Source: Amphirosellinia nigrospora
Taxonomy: Eukaryota > Ascomycota > Sordariomycetes > Xylariales > Xylariaceae
DNA length: 64,000 bases
Assembly (NCBI GenBank): GCA_004123355.1
Contig: SCHM01000002.1
Span: 3,817,569 to 3,881,568 of the forward strand
Direction of reading: 5' to 3'
Shown here piece after piece: positions 12,348 to 24,732 of the stretch. Numbering within the stretch: the first letter of the stretch is position 1; every line of letters begins with the position of its first letter. The position numbers were made by a program, and so were the translations under genes. The notes beneath the pieces were generated by a model. The model worked only from the letters and a program-made list of their open reading frames with translations. It was not told the origin of the DNA and did not search any database.

Positions 12348-15300
12348 TCAGAATACAGCGTTCATCCGCGTCTCGTCTAGGTTACATTCTATAAGCACCA
12401 CCCGATCGCCCTTGGGCCAGAAGAGTGTCCCATCCTCAACCAACACACATTGCTCTAGGCTTTCCTTTGTCACCCAGTTGCGGGGGATAAAGTAGAACCG
12501 GTTATAGATCGCCCAGGTCGTAGATTGAAAGTTCTTCCCTAGGGGATATGAACACAGCCAGAAGCCCTTGTCGATGAACACTAACTTGCGACCCGAAATT
12601 ATGCCAAGGGGCATTAACATATGCGAGACAACGTCTGAAGGCGCGGAAAGCAGGTCGGGATCGGACTGTGGTAGCCCCTTTCCTTTATTTTCTCGTAATA
12701 TCGTCACTGGATAATTTTGAGAGACTCGGTAGACTGAAGGCGGTGTGTATATTCGGTGGTATATAGAAGGATATACTGTGAGTCATATGTTGTCACTGCT
12801 TTCTTGACTATTTGCGTCGTTTGGCTCTCGGGTGCAAGTCTCATTTGAGCTAGTGCTTGTGATCCAACACTTGATTCTTCTAAATCGCTATTTCGATGCA
12901 TTCCCGAGGAAGTCATAGACCAAGCTATTTCTAAAGTATCCCACTTGTAAGCATCAATATGGAGGAAGCCACACTGAAGAACGATATCTGGCTGAGTTGG
13001 ATGACATAGCCACTTCTCATGGCTGCTAGTCGCAACTTGGGACTTCGCAACAAGCTCGCCACCCCTCGTAGAACATACGAAGACTGTTTCTCCCGCCGAG
13101 ATAAGAATGTGCTTATTATCGAGACTGAAAACTATTCCTTCGATGTTATGTTCGCCGCGCTGGATCTGTGGAGGAGGTAGTGCTGATGACGTTGCGTCCT
13201 TCTTGGAATCCTGACCAATATCCCACACTTGAATGTCGCCGGCCAGGTCGGAAAGAGCCAGCAGCCGCCCATCGTGGCTCCATCGGATGTTGGTGATTGG
13301 CATATAGTTGTAAAACTGGGTAAAACTTTTCCCTTGTGTCGAGTCTCTTCTGAATTGTTCTACGTTCCCATCATCGTACCCAACACAGTAGGAAAACCCA
13401 TCTGGTGCCGGAGCAAACGCAGTCACGGCTTCAAATTGCTCGGCCCATTCCTCTGAAAACTTAGACATTGCCGTAGACGATTGGTCTTCGCTGTTGCTGT
13501 CGCTAACATGCTCGTCAGATTCGAGGAAACGAGTTAGGCTGTTTGATTCCCACGCGTTAATAAATCCGTCGCGCAGATCATAAAATCGGCGGCTATCTGG
13601 ACTGAACGCTATTTCTGTGACCAAGCTGTCTGACGAGAGTTGGTAAATAACGCTAAAGTATGTAAAGTCCCATACGCGAATAGAACCATCACTACTGCTA
13701 GTAGCGAAAACTTTTCCGTTGGGACTCGCCGCGATCTCGTCAGCCGTCCGCTTCGCTTCAATATTCTCATCTGTCATAGGGTGCCACTTGAAAACACAGC
13801 CATCTTTGTAGACACCTAGGATATGGCCAGTGACGGGGTTCCATGTGAAGCGATCCACGGCGAACCAGTTGGTTGACGGTCGACGTTGATCGATTCGTAT
13901 GTTATTCGCTCTTCTGCATCGATTGATGCATCTCCCGTCGCTAATACCCCAGACCGAAAGTGGTGCGCCTCTATATGAGACACCAATTTGTGTTCTGTCT
14001 CCGTTGAAAGCTAAACACATCGGTGAATTAACCACAGCACCATCAATCTGTGCCGTATCTTTTAGGAGATTGGGATTTAGAATCTGCCAACCTTGCTGAA
14101 GGTTTTCGCAGGTCATGTGCCTGATCACATTGTCATCTCCGCCCATAAGTAGCTTCCGATCATTTTCAGCGAAGTCTATCGCTAGCGCCTTGATACGTGG
14201 AGGATTTGCGATCGATGAAAGTAATTCTCCGGTAAGCGTTGACCATAATTTGGTATTTCTCAAGCCGTATGTGCACAGCTTCCCGCCATTACCATTCAAT
14301 GCAAAAGCCGTCACGGGTTCCCCATGTTTTATCGTGGATAGTTCGGCGAAGCTTGCTGCGTCCCAAATATAGACTGACCCGTTGGAACCGAGGACCGTGA
14401 GGTACTTGCCTGCGCATGCTATATTCCAGGCTCGCACCTTGTCTGGAAGACTAAGTTGGCAAAGATTGTCGTTCCAACTTGTGTCTTCAACCCCAATAAC
14501 TTTGATATTCGTGTTGCCGTTAAATTGTTTATGTGTAATTGACTTTGGGGGACACACGGCGGGGATGGTGTCATACAACACTCCCGGATTGGCGACGATC
14601 TTACTGGCAAATCTGCCTACTAGCTTTATAAGATCGACTGCCCATTCGCTTAGTAACTCAAGGTCCGATAGTCGGTGCAGCATCGGGTTTGTTGACGCAT
14701 TGCGCCGTTTTGTGTTGTTGACAACTGTCGCTAAGACTTTCGATGCTTTCACCAGCACCTCTAGGCGCCATAGTAATGCTAACGTATGAATCCAAACGAG
14801 GACTCCGGGGCCGCGAAAGACTCTCGCGAGGACGTCTAGGCATTCTGATGACGATGACGAGGCGCTATGGCCAAGATGGAATGGCCAACTAACTGCGGAG
14901 TAAAATAAATGGTTCGCTCGATTGAAGAGTATGCTGATTCTGCAGTAGCCTCCATCGTAAACCTGCATCTTCGAACACTGTGAGGGTCCTTGAAAATAAT
15001 CTCTCGTGACTTTTCTTTGTGTTGATGCGAAACTCGCTCTCCGACGAACGAGTGAAATATTCGCGAGCGGTATGATGGAGCATTGTGACTTGGTTATTAC
15101 CATCTACTTGTACGAATTGTCCACAAGTTTCCTGAACCGTCCGCTTGAAGTCAAGAAAGCCAGAAAACTCAGGCTGGAGTGCTTGTGATAGCTCTTTCAA
15201 GCTTAGTGGCCGCTGAGCACAAGTAGTCCATTCAAGCAACGCCTTAACGAGCGGTACATCCGACCGTCGGACGGATTGGAGCAGGCTCTTTTCCATACGT

Positions 15301-17255
15301 TGAAACAGTAATGTCATGTCGCTTGGGATCTCCTCGAGCACTTCGCGTATGTTCTCTTCAGTATGGCAACCCAGCACCTCTTCGAGGACGAGCTTGACCC
15401 AAAGAAAGTTTCCTTCCGACCGTTTCATAATCTCTTGTAGAAGTTGCTGTCGAAACTGGCTGCCTCCGCGCATATGGTCGAGCTCCCTCTGAACGAAGCG
15501 CTCAATATCGTTCCTGTTATGGCCCGCTGTTGGCTTCTCTATCCTCGACGTTTGTATACTTCGAGAGAGCCGGTCAAAGCTCATCGAGAGAGAATCCGTA
15601 TTCCTGCTTAAAATCAGGATTCGGATGGGCAACGTATCTGTAAGGGAGTTAAAACACTCAAGGAATACCCTCGGGGAGTCACACTCATCCAACGCGTCTA
15701 TCACCCAGTAGATTGGGTTAGTAAGATTTAATTCTAAGAGTATACCTTCAATTATGCTCCTCCATATCAGCACAGGATCCGATGAGTCCAAGCCTAAAAT
15801 CTCCCTAGAGGAACGGGCTAGCGCCCTCTTGAATTCGGGTTGACTTCTCGAGAGTTGAAAGGCCAGAGACTTAATACAATTTGCCACCATGCGCTTGGAA
15901 TTATCGGCATATTTGAATAGAAAGAACTGGCATGGTACGCCTTTTTTTCGTAGATGGTTGATGACGAATGAGGCTAAAACAGATTTCCCATTTGCTGGAG
16001 GAGCAGTGTACCATAGCATAGCCGGTTTGAGAGACGATAATTCAAACCACGAGACAAACTCTTCTTCTTTAAGAAACCATTCACAAGTATCAGGTATCCA
16101 ACAGCGTCGAATGGCGTTGTAGTCAGTTTCGGTAGATGGACAATTGCGAAAAAGATCCTGAATGTCCATTGACTCATCTGACATTGTCTTAGTTTTAGGT
16201 AGTGTCGCTAATGTTCCTAAACTTTGGTCTTTGAATCGCTCTACCAAGGATTTTATTGCATTTCTTACTGTCAGGTAACTCGAGTCCATTGGGCTCTCAA
16301 ATTTGCAGACATTATGGTGGTCAGCTTGTAAGGGCCTGGAGATCTCCGCTGGATATCCCAAAACTGAGGATTCTTTCTCTAATACCATAATCTTTCGTGG
16401 CCCAATCGGTGTCGCTAATGTTTCATAAAACGACCAAATCGACAGTTTCGGAGCGAGATGGCGAAATTGCTCGTTCAGCTCCTCAATTGCAGGAGAGCTT
16501 TTGTTCAGGTCGGAGATAAAGTTTTTAGATGATTGAAAGGATGCAGCTAGCACTCTGTTAAGAATCTCAGCCAAATTCGTACCGCGATGAGGCGTTGATA
16601 GAAAGATGATGGCCGATATTGCTTGAACAAGCTCTTGGTAGTTTGTGTCGTGCAAGCCAAGCAGATATGCCTTCTTAACAACCAAGCCTCCCATACTGTG
16701 CACCACGAAGATTATTGGATTCGTACCAAGCTTCAAATCATCCCCAGAATGGTCTTTTCCAAATTGCATTTCAAATAAAAGCTCTTTAGCAAAGTCGGTA
16801 ATGCTAGAGACGGATTTTGTTGCACCACGCCAAGTCGCATTGTACCCGAACGTAAATATCCGGGTGCTTGCGAGGTCAGGCTCAAACGGCAGCCATAATT
16901 CGGGCCAAAAGAAAGAGGGGTCATGATCTTTTGACCACGTATTTTTACTGTGTCCGCCCAAGCCATGGACGAAGATGATGTCAGTAACTGCACAGTCTGG
17001 CTGGTGAATTATGTGAAGACCTAATCCGGATGTTGAAGGTGAAGGGCTGCGACGGTGCGAAGCTGGGTGGGCCGTCGAGGGCACGCTGAGAAGCCGACCT
17101 CGAGCAATACCGGATTCGGATGGTCCAGGGGTTTCTTCGCTAATTTCACCTTGGGATTCCTTCCGTTGTGCTTTCTTTGAGCGAAAGCGTTTGAACTTTC
17201 AGGTCAGGGCCATTAGAGTTAAAGCGATGAGGCTAGTGGCAGATCTACTCACCAT
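12348..17255 (-). CDS. NLR-like protein: serine esterase, NACHT, WD40
   Basis: Large cytosolic STAND (NLR-like) protein of the type implicated in fungal non-self recognition and heterokaryon incompatibility. A one-codon first exon (ATG at 17253-17255) and a 57-bp intron (17196-17252) lead into FKRFRSKKAQRK. Residues about 95-300 form an alpha/beta hydrolase: FVHGLGGHS, nucleophile elbow VVHSMGGLVVKKA and STPHRGT. The NACHT domain follows, with Walker A APPANGKS and Walker B WVIDALDECD. The rest, from about residue 830, is a degenerate WD40 region (VYIWDAASF, SIRVWDFTYF, DIQVWDIGQD) and a C-terminal capping module (PRNWVTKESLEQC, LFWPKGDRVVL). The frame breaks twice, at about 14920-14960 (one extra base) and about 12707-12715 (one missing). 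Net length is exactly 1617 codons. The annotated-looking start MPSTAHP would use GTG; the spliced ATG is better. Confidence 0.85.
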
Positions 17256-17670
17256 TTTGAGATCTAAGCTATTGAGTGCTTCACGCTAGCCCGCACGGCA
17301 CGAGCTTGATTGAACTAGAATGTTGGCATGATACATGAGAACACATTTGTTGATGATGGATGGTCTGACCGCCTTTGACCTACCTAGGTAGAGAACAGCA
17401 GCCGCCGAATGTCACATAACCTCAGCAGGTAGGGCACCAGGCACCCCTGCTAATCCTTCGTCGATGCATGCCACCAACAGCTCATGATAAAAACATGGGT
17501 CTTGCAGCAGGTCGGCGCGGGCTAACCACCTTGAAATATGCAAGAAAAGAATAAAAACGTAACTAACTGTATCTCAGCATTACTAGATAGATAGCTAGCT
17601 AGGATCTAGAATTGTTAAGTACTCGAGGTTACCCTCAGTTCAGTCTTCTAAGCCTACCCATGATAATAAA
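17256..17670. promoter_or_regulatory. divergent intergenic between NLR and kinase-like genes
   Basis: 415 bp separate the two start codons. The stretch contains CTACCTAGGTAG near 17380, a palindrome-like word repeated in other intergenic regions of the window, and GATAGATAGCTAGCTAG near 17586. No gene. Confidence 0.4.
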
Positions 17671-18841
17671 ATGTCACTAGATTCGACCACAATGAATACC
17701 TCACTGCATTCTCTCATAGATATTTCACATGGAGATTCTTTTCCGTACCCGGGAGATTTCCGAGTCGATGACAATGTCTTAGCAGAGTTTCCTGACCAGA
17801 CACAGATCCTCTCTGCCAACCGCTTCGGGACATCAGCATGGACCGTTACAGCTCGTCTAAATCTAAAGCTACCTAATGGCTCAGAGCAACATGTGTTTCT
17901 CAAGTCGGCCCTGGTAGCCATGGACACGTAATGATGGAAGGTGAATTCAATGCGATGTCCGAGCTATATAAATGGGATCCTGATTTGGTGCCAAAGCCTT
18001 TGGCATATGGTCGGTATGCCGTCGCAGATCTGGAGGCCTATTTCTTTCTGTCCGAGTACATTGATATGAAGGCTGGAATGCCAGATCCAGACCAATTATG
18101 CGGCGAACTCGCTCGTCTTCATCGTCAAAGTCAGTCACCCACTGGACAATATGGCTTTCACATCACCACCTGTCAGGGACGTGTGCCTCAGCTTGTGTCT
18201 TGGGAGAAAAGCTGGACCACCTTCTTCATTAAGCTTCTCCAACATGTTATGAAGCTAGACTTCGAGTATAATGGTCATTGGGAAGAGCTTGATATTGTCG
18301 GGAAGCGCCTCATTTCCAACGTCATCCCCAGGCTGTTGGTGCTCTCGAAACAGATGGGCGTAGCATCAAACCGAGTCTCATCCATGCCGACCTTTGGGAA
18401 GGCAACACGGGCACGGTTCTCGAAAAAGATAAGGTTTATATATTTGACTCGGCCGCATTCTATGCTCATAACGAAATGGAGATTGGCGACTGGCGCTGTC
18501 ACTACAACAGAATCCAGAACAAAATGTACACGAAGACCTACCTCAGGAAATTCCTGCCAAGCGACCCTCAAGATGAGTGGGAAGACCGAAATCGACTTTA
18601 TTCTATTTACTTCAACGTTATCTATTCTGTCAATCACCTCAGCAATGAAAAGCTGTGCGACAAGTGTGAGTGCCATCGCAAGCGGTTTGCTGGTGAAGCA
18701 TGCTGATTATCTCTCTAGCGCCTACAACGACATGTACTACTTGATAGATAAATTTGCCCCATTCCCGAAGGAGACGGCCCCCCAAAGTTGGAGGAATCCG
18801 ACATGGCAAAGCTCTCTGATGAGCGAGATCATACGGCTTAA
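17671..18841 (+). CDS. fructosamine/ketosamine-3-kinase-like protein
   Basis: APH-fold small-molecule kinase of the fructosamine-3-kinase (protein-deglycating) family as found in filamentous fungi. Visible blocks: SANRFGTSAWTVTAR, VFLK (ATP-site Lys), MMEGEFNAMSELYKWDP, YFFLSEYIDM, TGQYGFHITTC, catalytic loop HADLWEGNTGT, metal-binding IFDSAAFYAHNEMEIGDWR, and YNDMYYLIDKFAPFP. One 53-bp intron lies at 18666-18718. Four single missing bases are needed: near 17928 (GG), 18338 (GG run), the A run 18648-18651 and the C run 18777-18783. With them the coding length is exactly 374 codons (373 aa), ending ERDHTA. Start at 17671 or the nearby ATG at 17692. The catalytic residues appear intact, so I infer a functional enzyme with sequencing errors. 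Confidence 0.85.
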
Positions 18842-19203
18842 GAGAACTGGGAATTGCACTATCAATTAACCCCTCACTTTCCAAGGTGATCAGCTACTGC
18901 GGTCTCGTAATGGTCGGAAGGCGTGGGGGTTGTTGTTTTCCCAATTTGTATGGATGCGTGCATAGTATGATCAATTCTTGACTGTTCTTTGGTACTCAGC
19001 CGCTGTAGGCTATGCTTTATAGCGTCGTATTGATATTGCCGATGTGACAATGTGCTGGCGGGGTAAGCCCTCCAATTGGCTTAAGGAGGTGGGTAACTTC
19101 CCGGCGTTGGCTTCCGGCGCCATCACCCATTTGCTTTTCGCGGTGATCGCTGATTTCTAAACCATCACATCTGCAAGCCCATTCTGTTCTCGTTTATTTC
19201 AGG
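18842..19203. other. intergenic
   Basis: 362 bp between the kinase-like and MFS genes, containing the MFS promoter. No gene seen. Confidence 0.5.
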
Positions 19204-20790
19204 ATGGCTGAAGAAAATCCAACAACTAGAAGCGAAATTCCAAATAAAGAGGGAGAAATGGTGTATAGTGCTCAGATAGAGCCGACCACGAAACCCGACA
19301 GCGAGCTTCAACCAAAACAATATTCAGCAATTGCCCATTCGCGGTTAAAGCAATTTCAGTTGCTGCTAGGAGTTGCCACCATTACTTCTCCTCTCACAGC
19401 CACAATTTACTTTCCACTGCTACCACTCTTGCGCAAGCATTTTAATACTTCAGCACAGGCCATCAACCTGACCCTGACTATATACATCATATTCCAAGGC
19501 GTATCGCCGGTAATATTTGGTCCGCTTTCCGACTATTACGGCAGGAGGCCATTGTTTTTAATAACTTTGCTCCTATATGTTATTGGCAATGTTGGTCTTT
19601 CTGTGAACAAGAGTAGCTATGCCGTGCTATTAGTGCTACGTGCTGTCCAGAGCCTAGGGGCAAGCGCTGCGTATGCGATTAGCTTCGGTGTAGTTGCGGA
19701 TCTATGCCCTCTGAGTGATAGAGGACGTATGCTGGGGCCGATAAACATGGCCCTCAATTTGGGAGCTTGTGTAAGTCCTATAGCAGGAGGAGCTGTTGCC
19801 TACAAAAGTCAGAATTACACCTGGGTGTTCTACTCGCTTGTCATCGTTGGAGTTGTCCTGCTCGTAGGAGTTGGTCTTTTCTTACCAGAGACAGCTAGAA
19901 GCTTGGTTGGCAACGGGAGTGACCGTTCACGATATAAAAAATGGCAACTCAGTTGGATCAATTTGCTTACCCAGCAGAAAGGCAATTTGCAAGACCAGCA
20001 GGCAACTAAACACGGATTATCAGATAAACGGGAAACCGAAGTCGCGAGACAGATGTATACCTTTGGTATCTTTCTCACCTGCTTTCGAATCATTTTCCAT
20101 AAGGACACCATCCTCACTCTCTGGATGCATGGATCTTTCTACGTCGTAGACTATGCCTTTGTGGCAGCATTGCCTGACATATACACGAACTACAACTTTA
20201 ATGAACTTTATATTGGATTAGCGTATCTTCCCCGAGGCTTAGGTATCATTATCGGTAGCTACTTCACTGGTAAAATAATGGACCGCAACTATCGGAAAAC
20301 TGCAAGAGAAATAGGATGGCTAGCAGACAAGGCTACAGGAAATGACCTGTTCCGTTTTCCAATCGAGAAATCTCGTACACGATGTAGTTACTGGATGCTG
20401 GCTTTCTCAACCGCGACCATGATTGGCTACGGATGGGCTGTGCATTTTGAAGCTCATTTTGCTATCGCCCTTATACTACAGCTCCTTCAAGGGTTTTGGG
20501 GTACCTTCTTTTACACGACGTATAGCGCACTGCTAGTAGATTCATTTTCTCAAAGCCCTAGCACCGCAGCTGCGACTACAAGTCTTACACGGACAGCGAT
20601 GGCTGCAGCAGGAGTGGCGATACTACAGCCCCTACTAGACGCAGCGGGAAAAGGGTGGTATTTCACAGTCTTAGGCCTATGGAGTGGTACACTAGGATGT
20701 GTAGCTATTTTCATGTTACGAAGAAACGGAATGGCATGGAGACGAAGGCGAAACGGCCTAGATCCCAATGAGAGCAGTAGTCGTACGTGA
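19204..20790 (+). CDS. MFS multidrug transporter, DHA1 (Qdr-like)
   Basis: Plasma-membrane drug:H+ antiporter of the major facilitator superfamily. A single uninterrupted frame of 528 codons with no intron. After a hydrophilic N-terminus of about 50 residues come 12 predicted membrane segments. The loop 2-3 signature is GPLSDYYGRRP (residues about 107-117). TM4 has LRAVQSLGASAAYA, and TM5 carries the antiporter motif as NLGACVSPIAGG. A central cytosolic loop of about 70 residues lies between TM6 and TM7, and the C-terminus is basic (RRRRNG). The arrangement matches the Qdr subgroup that exports quinidine-like drugs, polyamines and weak acids. No biosynthetic cluster is visible next to it, so substrate is not predictable. 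Confidence 0.92.
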   Translation: MAEENPTTRSEIPNKEGEMVYSAQIEPTTKPDSELQPKQYSAIAHSRLKQFQLLLGVATITSPLTATIYFPLLPLLRKHFNTSAQAINLTLTIYIIFQGVSPVIFGPLSDYYGRRPLFLITLLLYVIGNVGLSVNKSSYAVLLVLRAVQSLGASAAYAISFGVVADLCPLSDRGRMLGPINMALNLGACVSPIAGGAVAYKSQNYTWVFYSLVIVGVVLLVGVGLFLPETARSLVGNGSDRSRYKKWQLSWINLLTQQKGNLQDQQATKHGLSDKRETEVARQMYTFGIFLTCFRIIFHKDTILTLWMHGSFYVVDYAFVAALPDIYTNYNFNELYIGLAYLPRGLGIIIGSYFTGKIMDRNYRKTAREIGWLADKATGNDLFRFPIEKSRTRCSYWMLAFSTATMIGYGWAVHFEAHFAIALILQLLQGFWGTFFYTTYSALLVDSFSQSPSTAAATTSLTRTAMAAAGVAILQPLLDAAGKGWYFTVLGLWSGTLGCVAIFMLRRNGMAWRRRRNGLDPNESSSRT

Positions 20791-21425
20791 TATATAAGAG
20801 CGACGAATGGGCGTTTCCTCTCACAAGGCTATAACGACAGTATTACCGCGGTTGTTTTAAGGGTATAAATGAATTGGGATGCATTTCGGTAAATTTATGT
20901 TTGAGGTCAGGGAAGAAGGTTAATCATTACTATGTTCATGTAGAAAACCGTCAACCAACTCTCAACTAAGCTGATCTTTGCTTTATTGGACAGAGTGCCA
21001 ATTCTCATTGTAAGCGGGATAATATGCGGATTATTTCAACCTAACCAGCGAGAGTCGCATATAGTCTACATCGGTTTTGTTCTCCTTGAAACTTCAATCT
21101 CTTTATCCTAACAGACATTTGAGCTGAAATATCAAAACAATGAATTACAGCCGCAGACAATACCATTGTCAAGTAGACTTGACCCCCGCCACTCAGTAAC
21201 TTCGTAACAATATCTTTATATAACTGCCTCGTAGTCTAATGAAGCTGTTTTAACTGATCAAGCACATAAATATCTCGGAAATTTACCTGGAATCCCAATC
21301 TGACACTGCTAACCATATCAATAATCACAATTACCACAACTTTCACTCGAACCAACAATAGATCAATAAGACAGCACACTGAAATCTATCACACTCCTCT
21401 ACACACCAAGACATACGCCTACGAT
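20791..21425. other. intergenic with a strong-looking leader at its right end
   Basis: No long reading frame. From about 21210 (TTTATATAACT) to 21425 the sequence resembles a promoter plus CA-rich leader of a well-expressed fungal gene, directly before the micro-ORF at 21426. Confidence 0.4.
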
Positions 21426-21558
21426 ATGCCTGGTAACACTCCTCCTCTAAACCTTCAGGTTCCAAGCCTCCCGCAGCCCCAAGCCTCCTCCAGCTCCCCG
21501 GCCCAGTTTCGCAACTCCCGTTCAGAGTGACAAGCCAAAGGTGCCCATTCCAAAATAA
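21426..21558 (+). CDS. proline-rich micropeptide, tentative
   Basis: The ATG at 21426 follows a CA-rich leader and starts MPGNTPPLNLQ; that frame stops at 21530 after 34 codons. A second frame over the same bases reads PKPPPAPRPSFATPVQS and then DKPKVPIPK to a stop at 21558. The proline and lysine content and the tidy ending suggest the real product is about 44 aa, with the frame broken by one or two bases in the C-rich stretch near 21470-21510. No family recognised and no signal peptide. A CT-rich spacer with chance proline codons is the alternative. Confidence 0.35.
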
Positions 21559-24500
21559 GAAATATAGAGATCATATTGGCCTCAGAGGATTTGAAATCTA
21601 CACTGTTCCAAAACTTTCAGTACTAACCTTTCTTGCGAATTGCAATATTCATTCATACCTTTACATACAAAAGTTTAATTAGTCTTTTACCTAGAGTAGC
21701 ATGCCGCCAAAATAAACCCAGTATCCATAAGAATATCTTTTGATATTATATAGTAGCAGTTGTCTGGTGAACAGATGAGAGAATATATCATAATCTACCT
21801 AATATAATATTTGTTGGTCTTTCTGATTGTATCAAATAAAAGAATTATTACTTGATGAAAATGATTCGACTTATTCTTGGCAATACATAGACCAAGGTTG
21901 GTGATGGAAACTCACTACTTTGACTTTTTTTCTTTTCTGTTTTTTTCGTACACGCGATTCCACCTCAGACAAAATATCGGTATCGCCTTAAAACTACTCG
22001 AACCCAAGCATAAACCACCCTCTACGATAGTGAAATATGAAAGTCTCAGTCAGTCAGTCACATGAATATCATAGCCGAAGGCCAATAGTTCAAGTTTATA
22101 GAATAAAAATCAATTCTCGCAACATTACGATCTCGGTTCGGAAACCTACGATGAGGGTAATGTGTATACAAGGACGAACAGCAACCCAAGACATTGGACT
22201 ATTGCATTAGCTAACGGCTGGCCTTTCCGGAACGACAGGATTGGACCTCTTGATTGACAGAGTATTAATTGGATGTCTTTCAATGATTTTGAGGCAATTT
22301 CTGTTCGCAGCCTAAGATGATATATTCGTCGTCTATGGCGTTCTGTTCGGGGTCGGTTGTGGTTTGTTCGTCGTGGATGGAATCTGTTCGGGGTCGGCCA
22401 TTGTTTGTGGCTGGTGATCGTGGTTCTACTCTAATGTCTGTAGATGCTGCCACTGCCCTCCTTCGGCAGACCTTCTCTCTAAAAACGTGAAAAGAAGGAG
22501 ATCGGCAGTTAAACCGGACTGATAACGATCGGCTGGATATGAGTCCGTGATTTGAATGGTTACCCCATCGCTATCCATCGCAGCTAAAGAAAACCGGGTT
22601 GGAAAGGGGCGCAGCTCGGAGTAGACCGATACGAATCATGGGACCCTGCAACCTGGATGGCAACAACTGGGCCAAGCAAGTCAAATCCGGCCTAAGTATC
22701 GCAGGTTAGGTTATAGGCATTTTTACGGTTCGCGGTTAAGACAGTACCAATGAGATTTCCATGATTCTTAAAGGATCATGTTGCGAGACCAATACAGCGA
22801 AGGGGCTCAGATCGGCTGCCCCTCTGATAACATAGATGCTGCATTGATCCTGCCATTGGATTTCGATGCCATTTTTCATAACAAGCAAGGCACTGCCTGG
22901 TTGAGGCTGGTATCTACGTGTTAGACATGCCTAGCTTATTTGGACAAGGAATTTGGCATACAACGCGACCACTTCCAAAGGGATGATTAGATATGACCTT
23001 TAGAGAGTCAATGAATTTAAGCTATTAAATAATGATGGTTAACGAGACTTACGGGCTGCAAAAAGGGATTCACGCAACGCATTACAGAAATAACAGATCC
23101 TGCTATAGAGGCATAGTGTTCAAGTTCTTCCCTGGCCGCAACTAAACTCCTCCTGTCTGGAAATATAACATGGCACAGCCCGTGGTAGCCTCCGGGCTGG
23201 CTATCGTTGGTTGGCTAGACCAGAATGCAAGCCTCGCAGTTGATAAGCGAAGGGATAATGCGGGTGAGATCTGCGGGGCTCAGGTTGGGGAGATTTAATA
23301 GTAGCAACACACGGCGGTGTCTGATTGCGCGCGTATACGCATTGTATGCAGCTTCAGCCATGACTTTTTTAGATAGTAGTAAAAGTAGAAGTGGTGATGA
23401 CAATGGCAGGGTTACTAGTACTGATATTGCCTTAATGTGAAGCTCGTAAAACGTATTTTCTGGTGGAGAGAGTAAATGACGAAGAGACATAGTCTGGATC
23501 GAGTGGGCTGGTGTTGTGTGTATAATTATTTTGTCGTATGTTCGCTGGCCATTACCTCAGCTGAATATCGCAGCATCCGGTTCCAGAGTTTTATGACATA
23601 CTAAGATACGTAACCATCAAATGACGTCAATAGGAATGCGCATTATTTTGTATGGCCGTCATACTTACCTGACGTTTACATCATGGTGGTGCTCGGTAAG
23701 CACGTTCTTTGTAGATAGTACCTAGGACCTACGTACCTTGATAAACATCAGCTGTCCCTAACCTTACATACATCGCCTCTTGAGGCAGTGCATGGCGGGT
23801 TTTTGCCCAGTTCAGCCTGAGCAACTAATCGCTACATGAAAGTGAATAGTGCTTAGCGTAAGGCGCACAGCGCTTACATCTTCATAGAATTGCACGTCGC
23901 ACTACTTACACCATTGGATTTAACAATATATGTATGATATTTCAATTGAGACCTTGAAGATTTCTTTCGTCCTTTAAGAAATAACACCAAAATTATAGTA
24001 CTCCTGTGGGGCATAGCGTGAATCAGAGTTTCTTAGTTGTATAGTAGTATCGCACGCACCGAAGGACCGAGCCGCGAGTCTGACCTTCTGCACGAGACTT
24101 TAGCTATTCCCCTGCACATGTATCTCCCTATCTGTGAAATGAACTATACGCCAGTGAGCGAAGCCGGGGAAGCCAAGTAACTTGAAGCAATGCGATTGGA
24201 AGCGAGGTTATCTGGGTATATAGACTGGGGATCTCCTGCTTCGCCGTAGGGAGGGGATAAGACCTTCATGCCACCCTTAACTCCCTAACAATTTAAATGC
24301 CATCCCAAACTCTTGGACATGTAGCCTTATTACAAGGAGCTAGCACAAAGCTATATTGTTGTTAGATATCTTTCATTGTATATTTCATGTTGACTTTGGT
24401 GCATATCAGAGCCAAGGATTTTCGAAGATATCGGGAAACTCGACATCCTTAATAGGTATACACTGGTGGCCCCAAGCTGATTTATATTCTTCGTCTTCAT

Positions 24501-24732
24501 CGGACGGAATCAAACAAGTGTCCTCCGTTTTCAATCGATCGAGGGCTGTACGCCATGTATGATGGGTGAATCACTTCAGTGACTCCCAAACCTGGCTGGT
24601 CTTGTCGGCTCCAGCTTGTCCAAGGCGCCTTATCTTCGTGCATACTGGAATTGAATGCAGGTTCCGTCGGCCCCTCAAATCTGTCCCTTCCTGATATATC
24701 TGTCTCCCGGACGCCTTGGTCCTGATCTTCAT
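21559..24732. other. long gene-poor stretch
   Basis: About 3.2 kb with no convincing conserved gene. It contains two near-copies of TCTGTTCGGGGTCGG about 50 bp apart (22340-22410), a weak minus-strand frame listed separately at 23215-23490, and the right end is the 3' flank of the ankyrin gene. Confidence 0.5.
23215..23490 (-). CDS. small hypothetical protein, weak
   Basis: A 91-codon frame with an ATG start, starting MSLRHLLSPPENT. It has a Leu-rich hydrophobic stretch (LVTLPLSSPLLLLLLSKK, residues about 25-42) that could be a membrane segment and a C-terminal part NLSPADLTRIIPSLIN. No family recognised. No neighbour supports it, and chance is possible. Confidence 0.25.
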   Translation of the reverse strand: MSLRHLLSPPENTFYELHIKAISVLVTLPLSSPLLLLLLSKKVMAEAAYNAYTRAIRHRRVLLLLNLPNLSPADLTRIIPSLINCEACILV

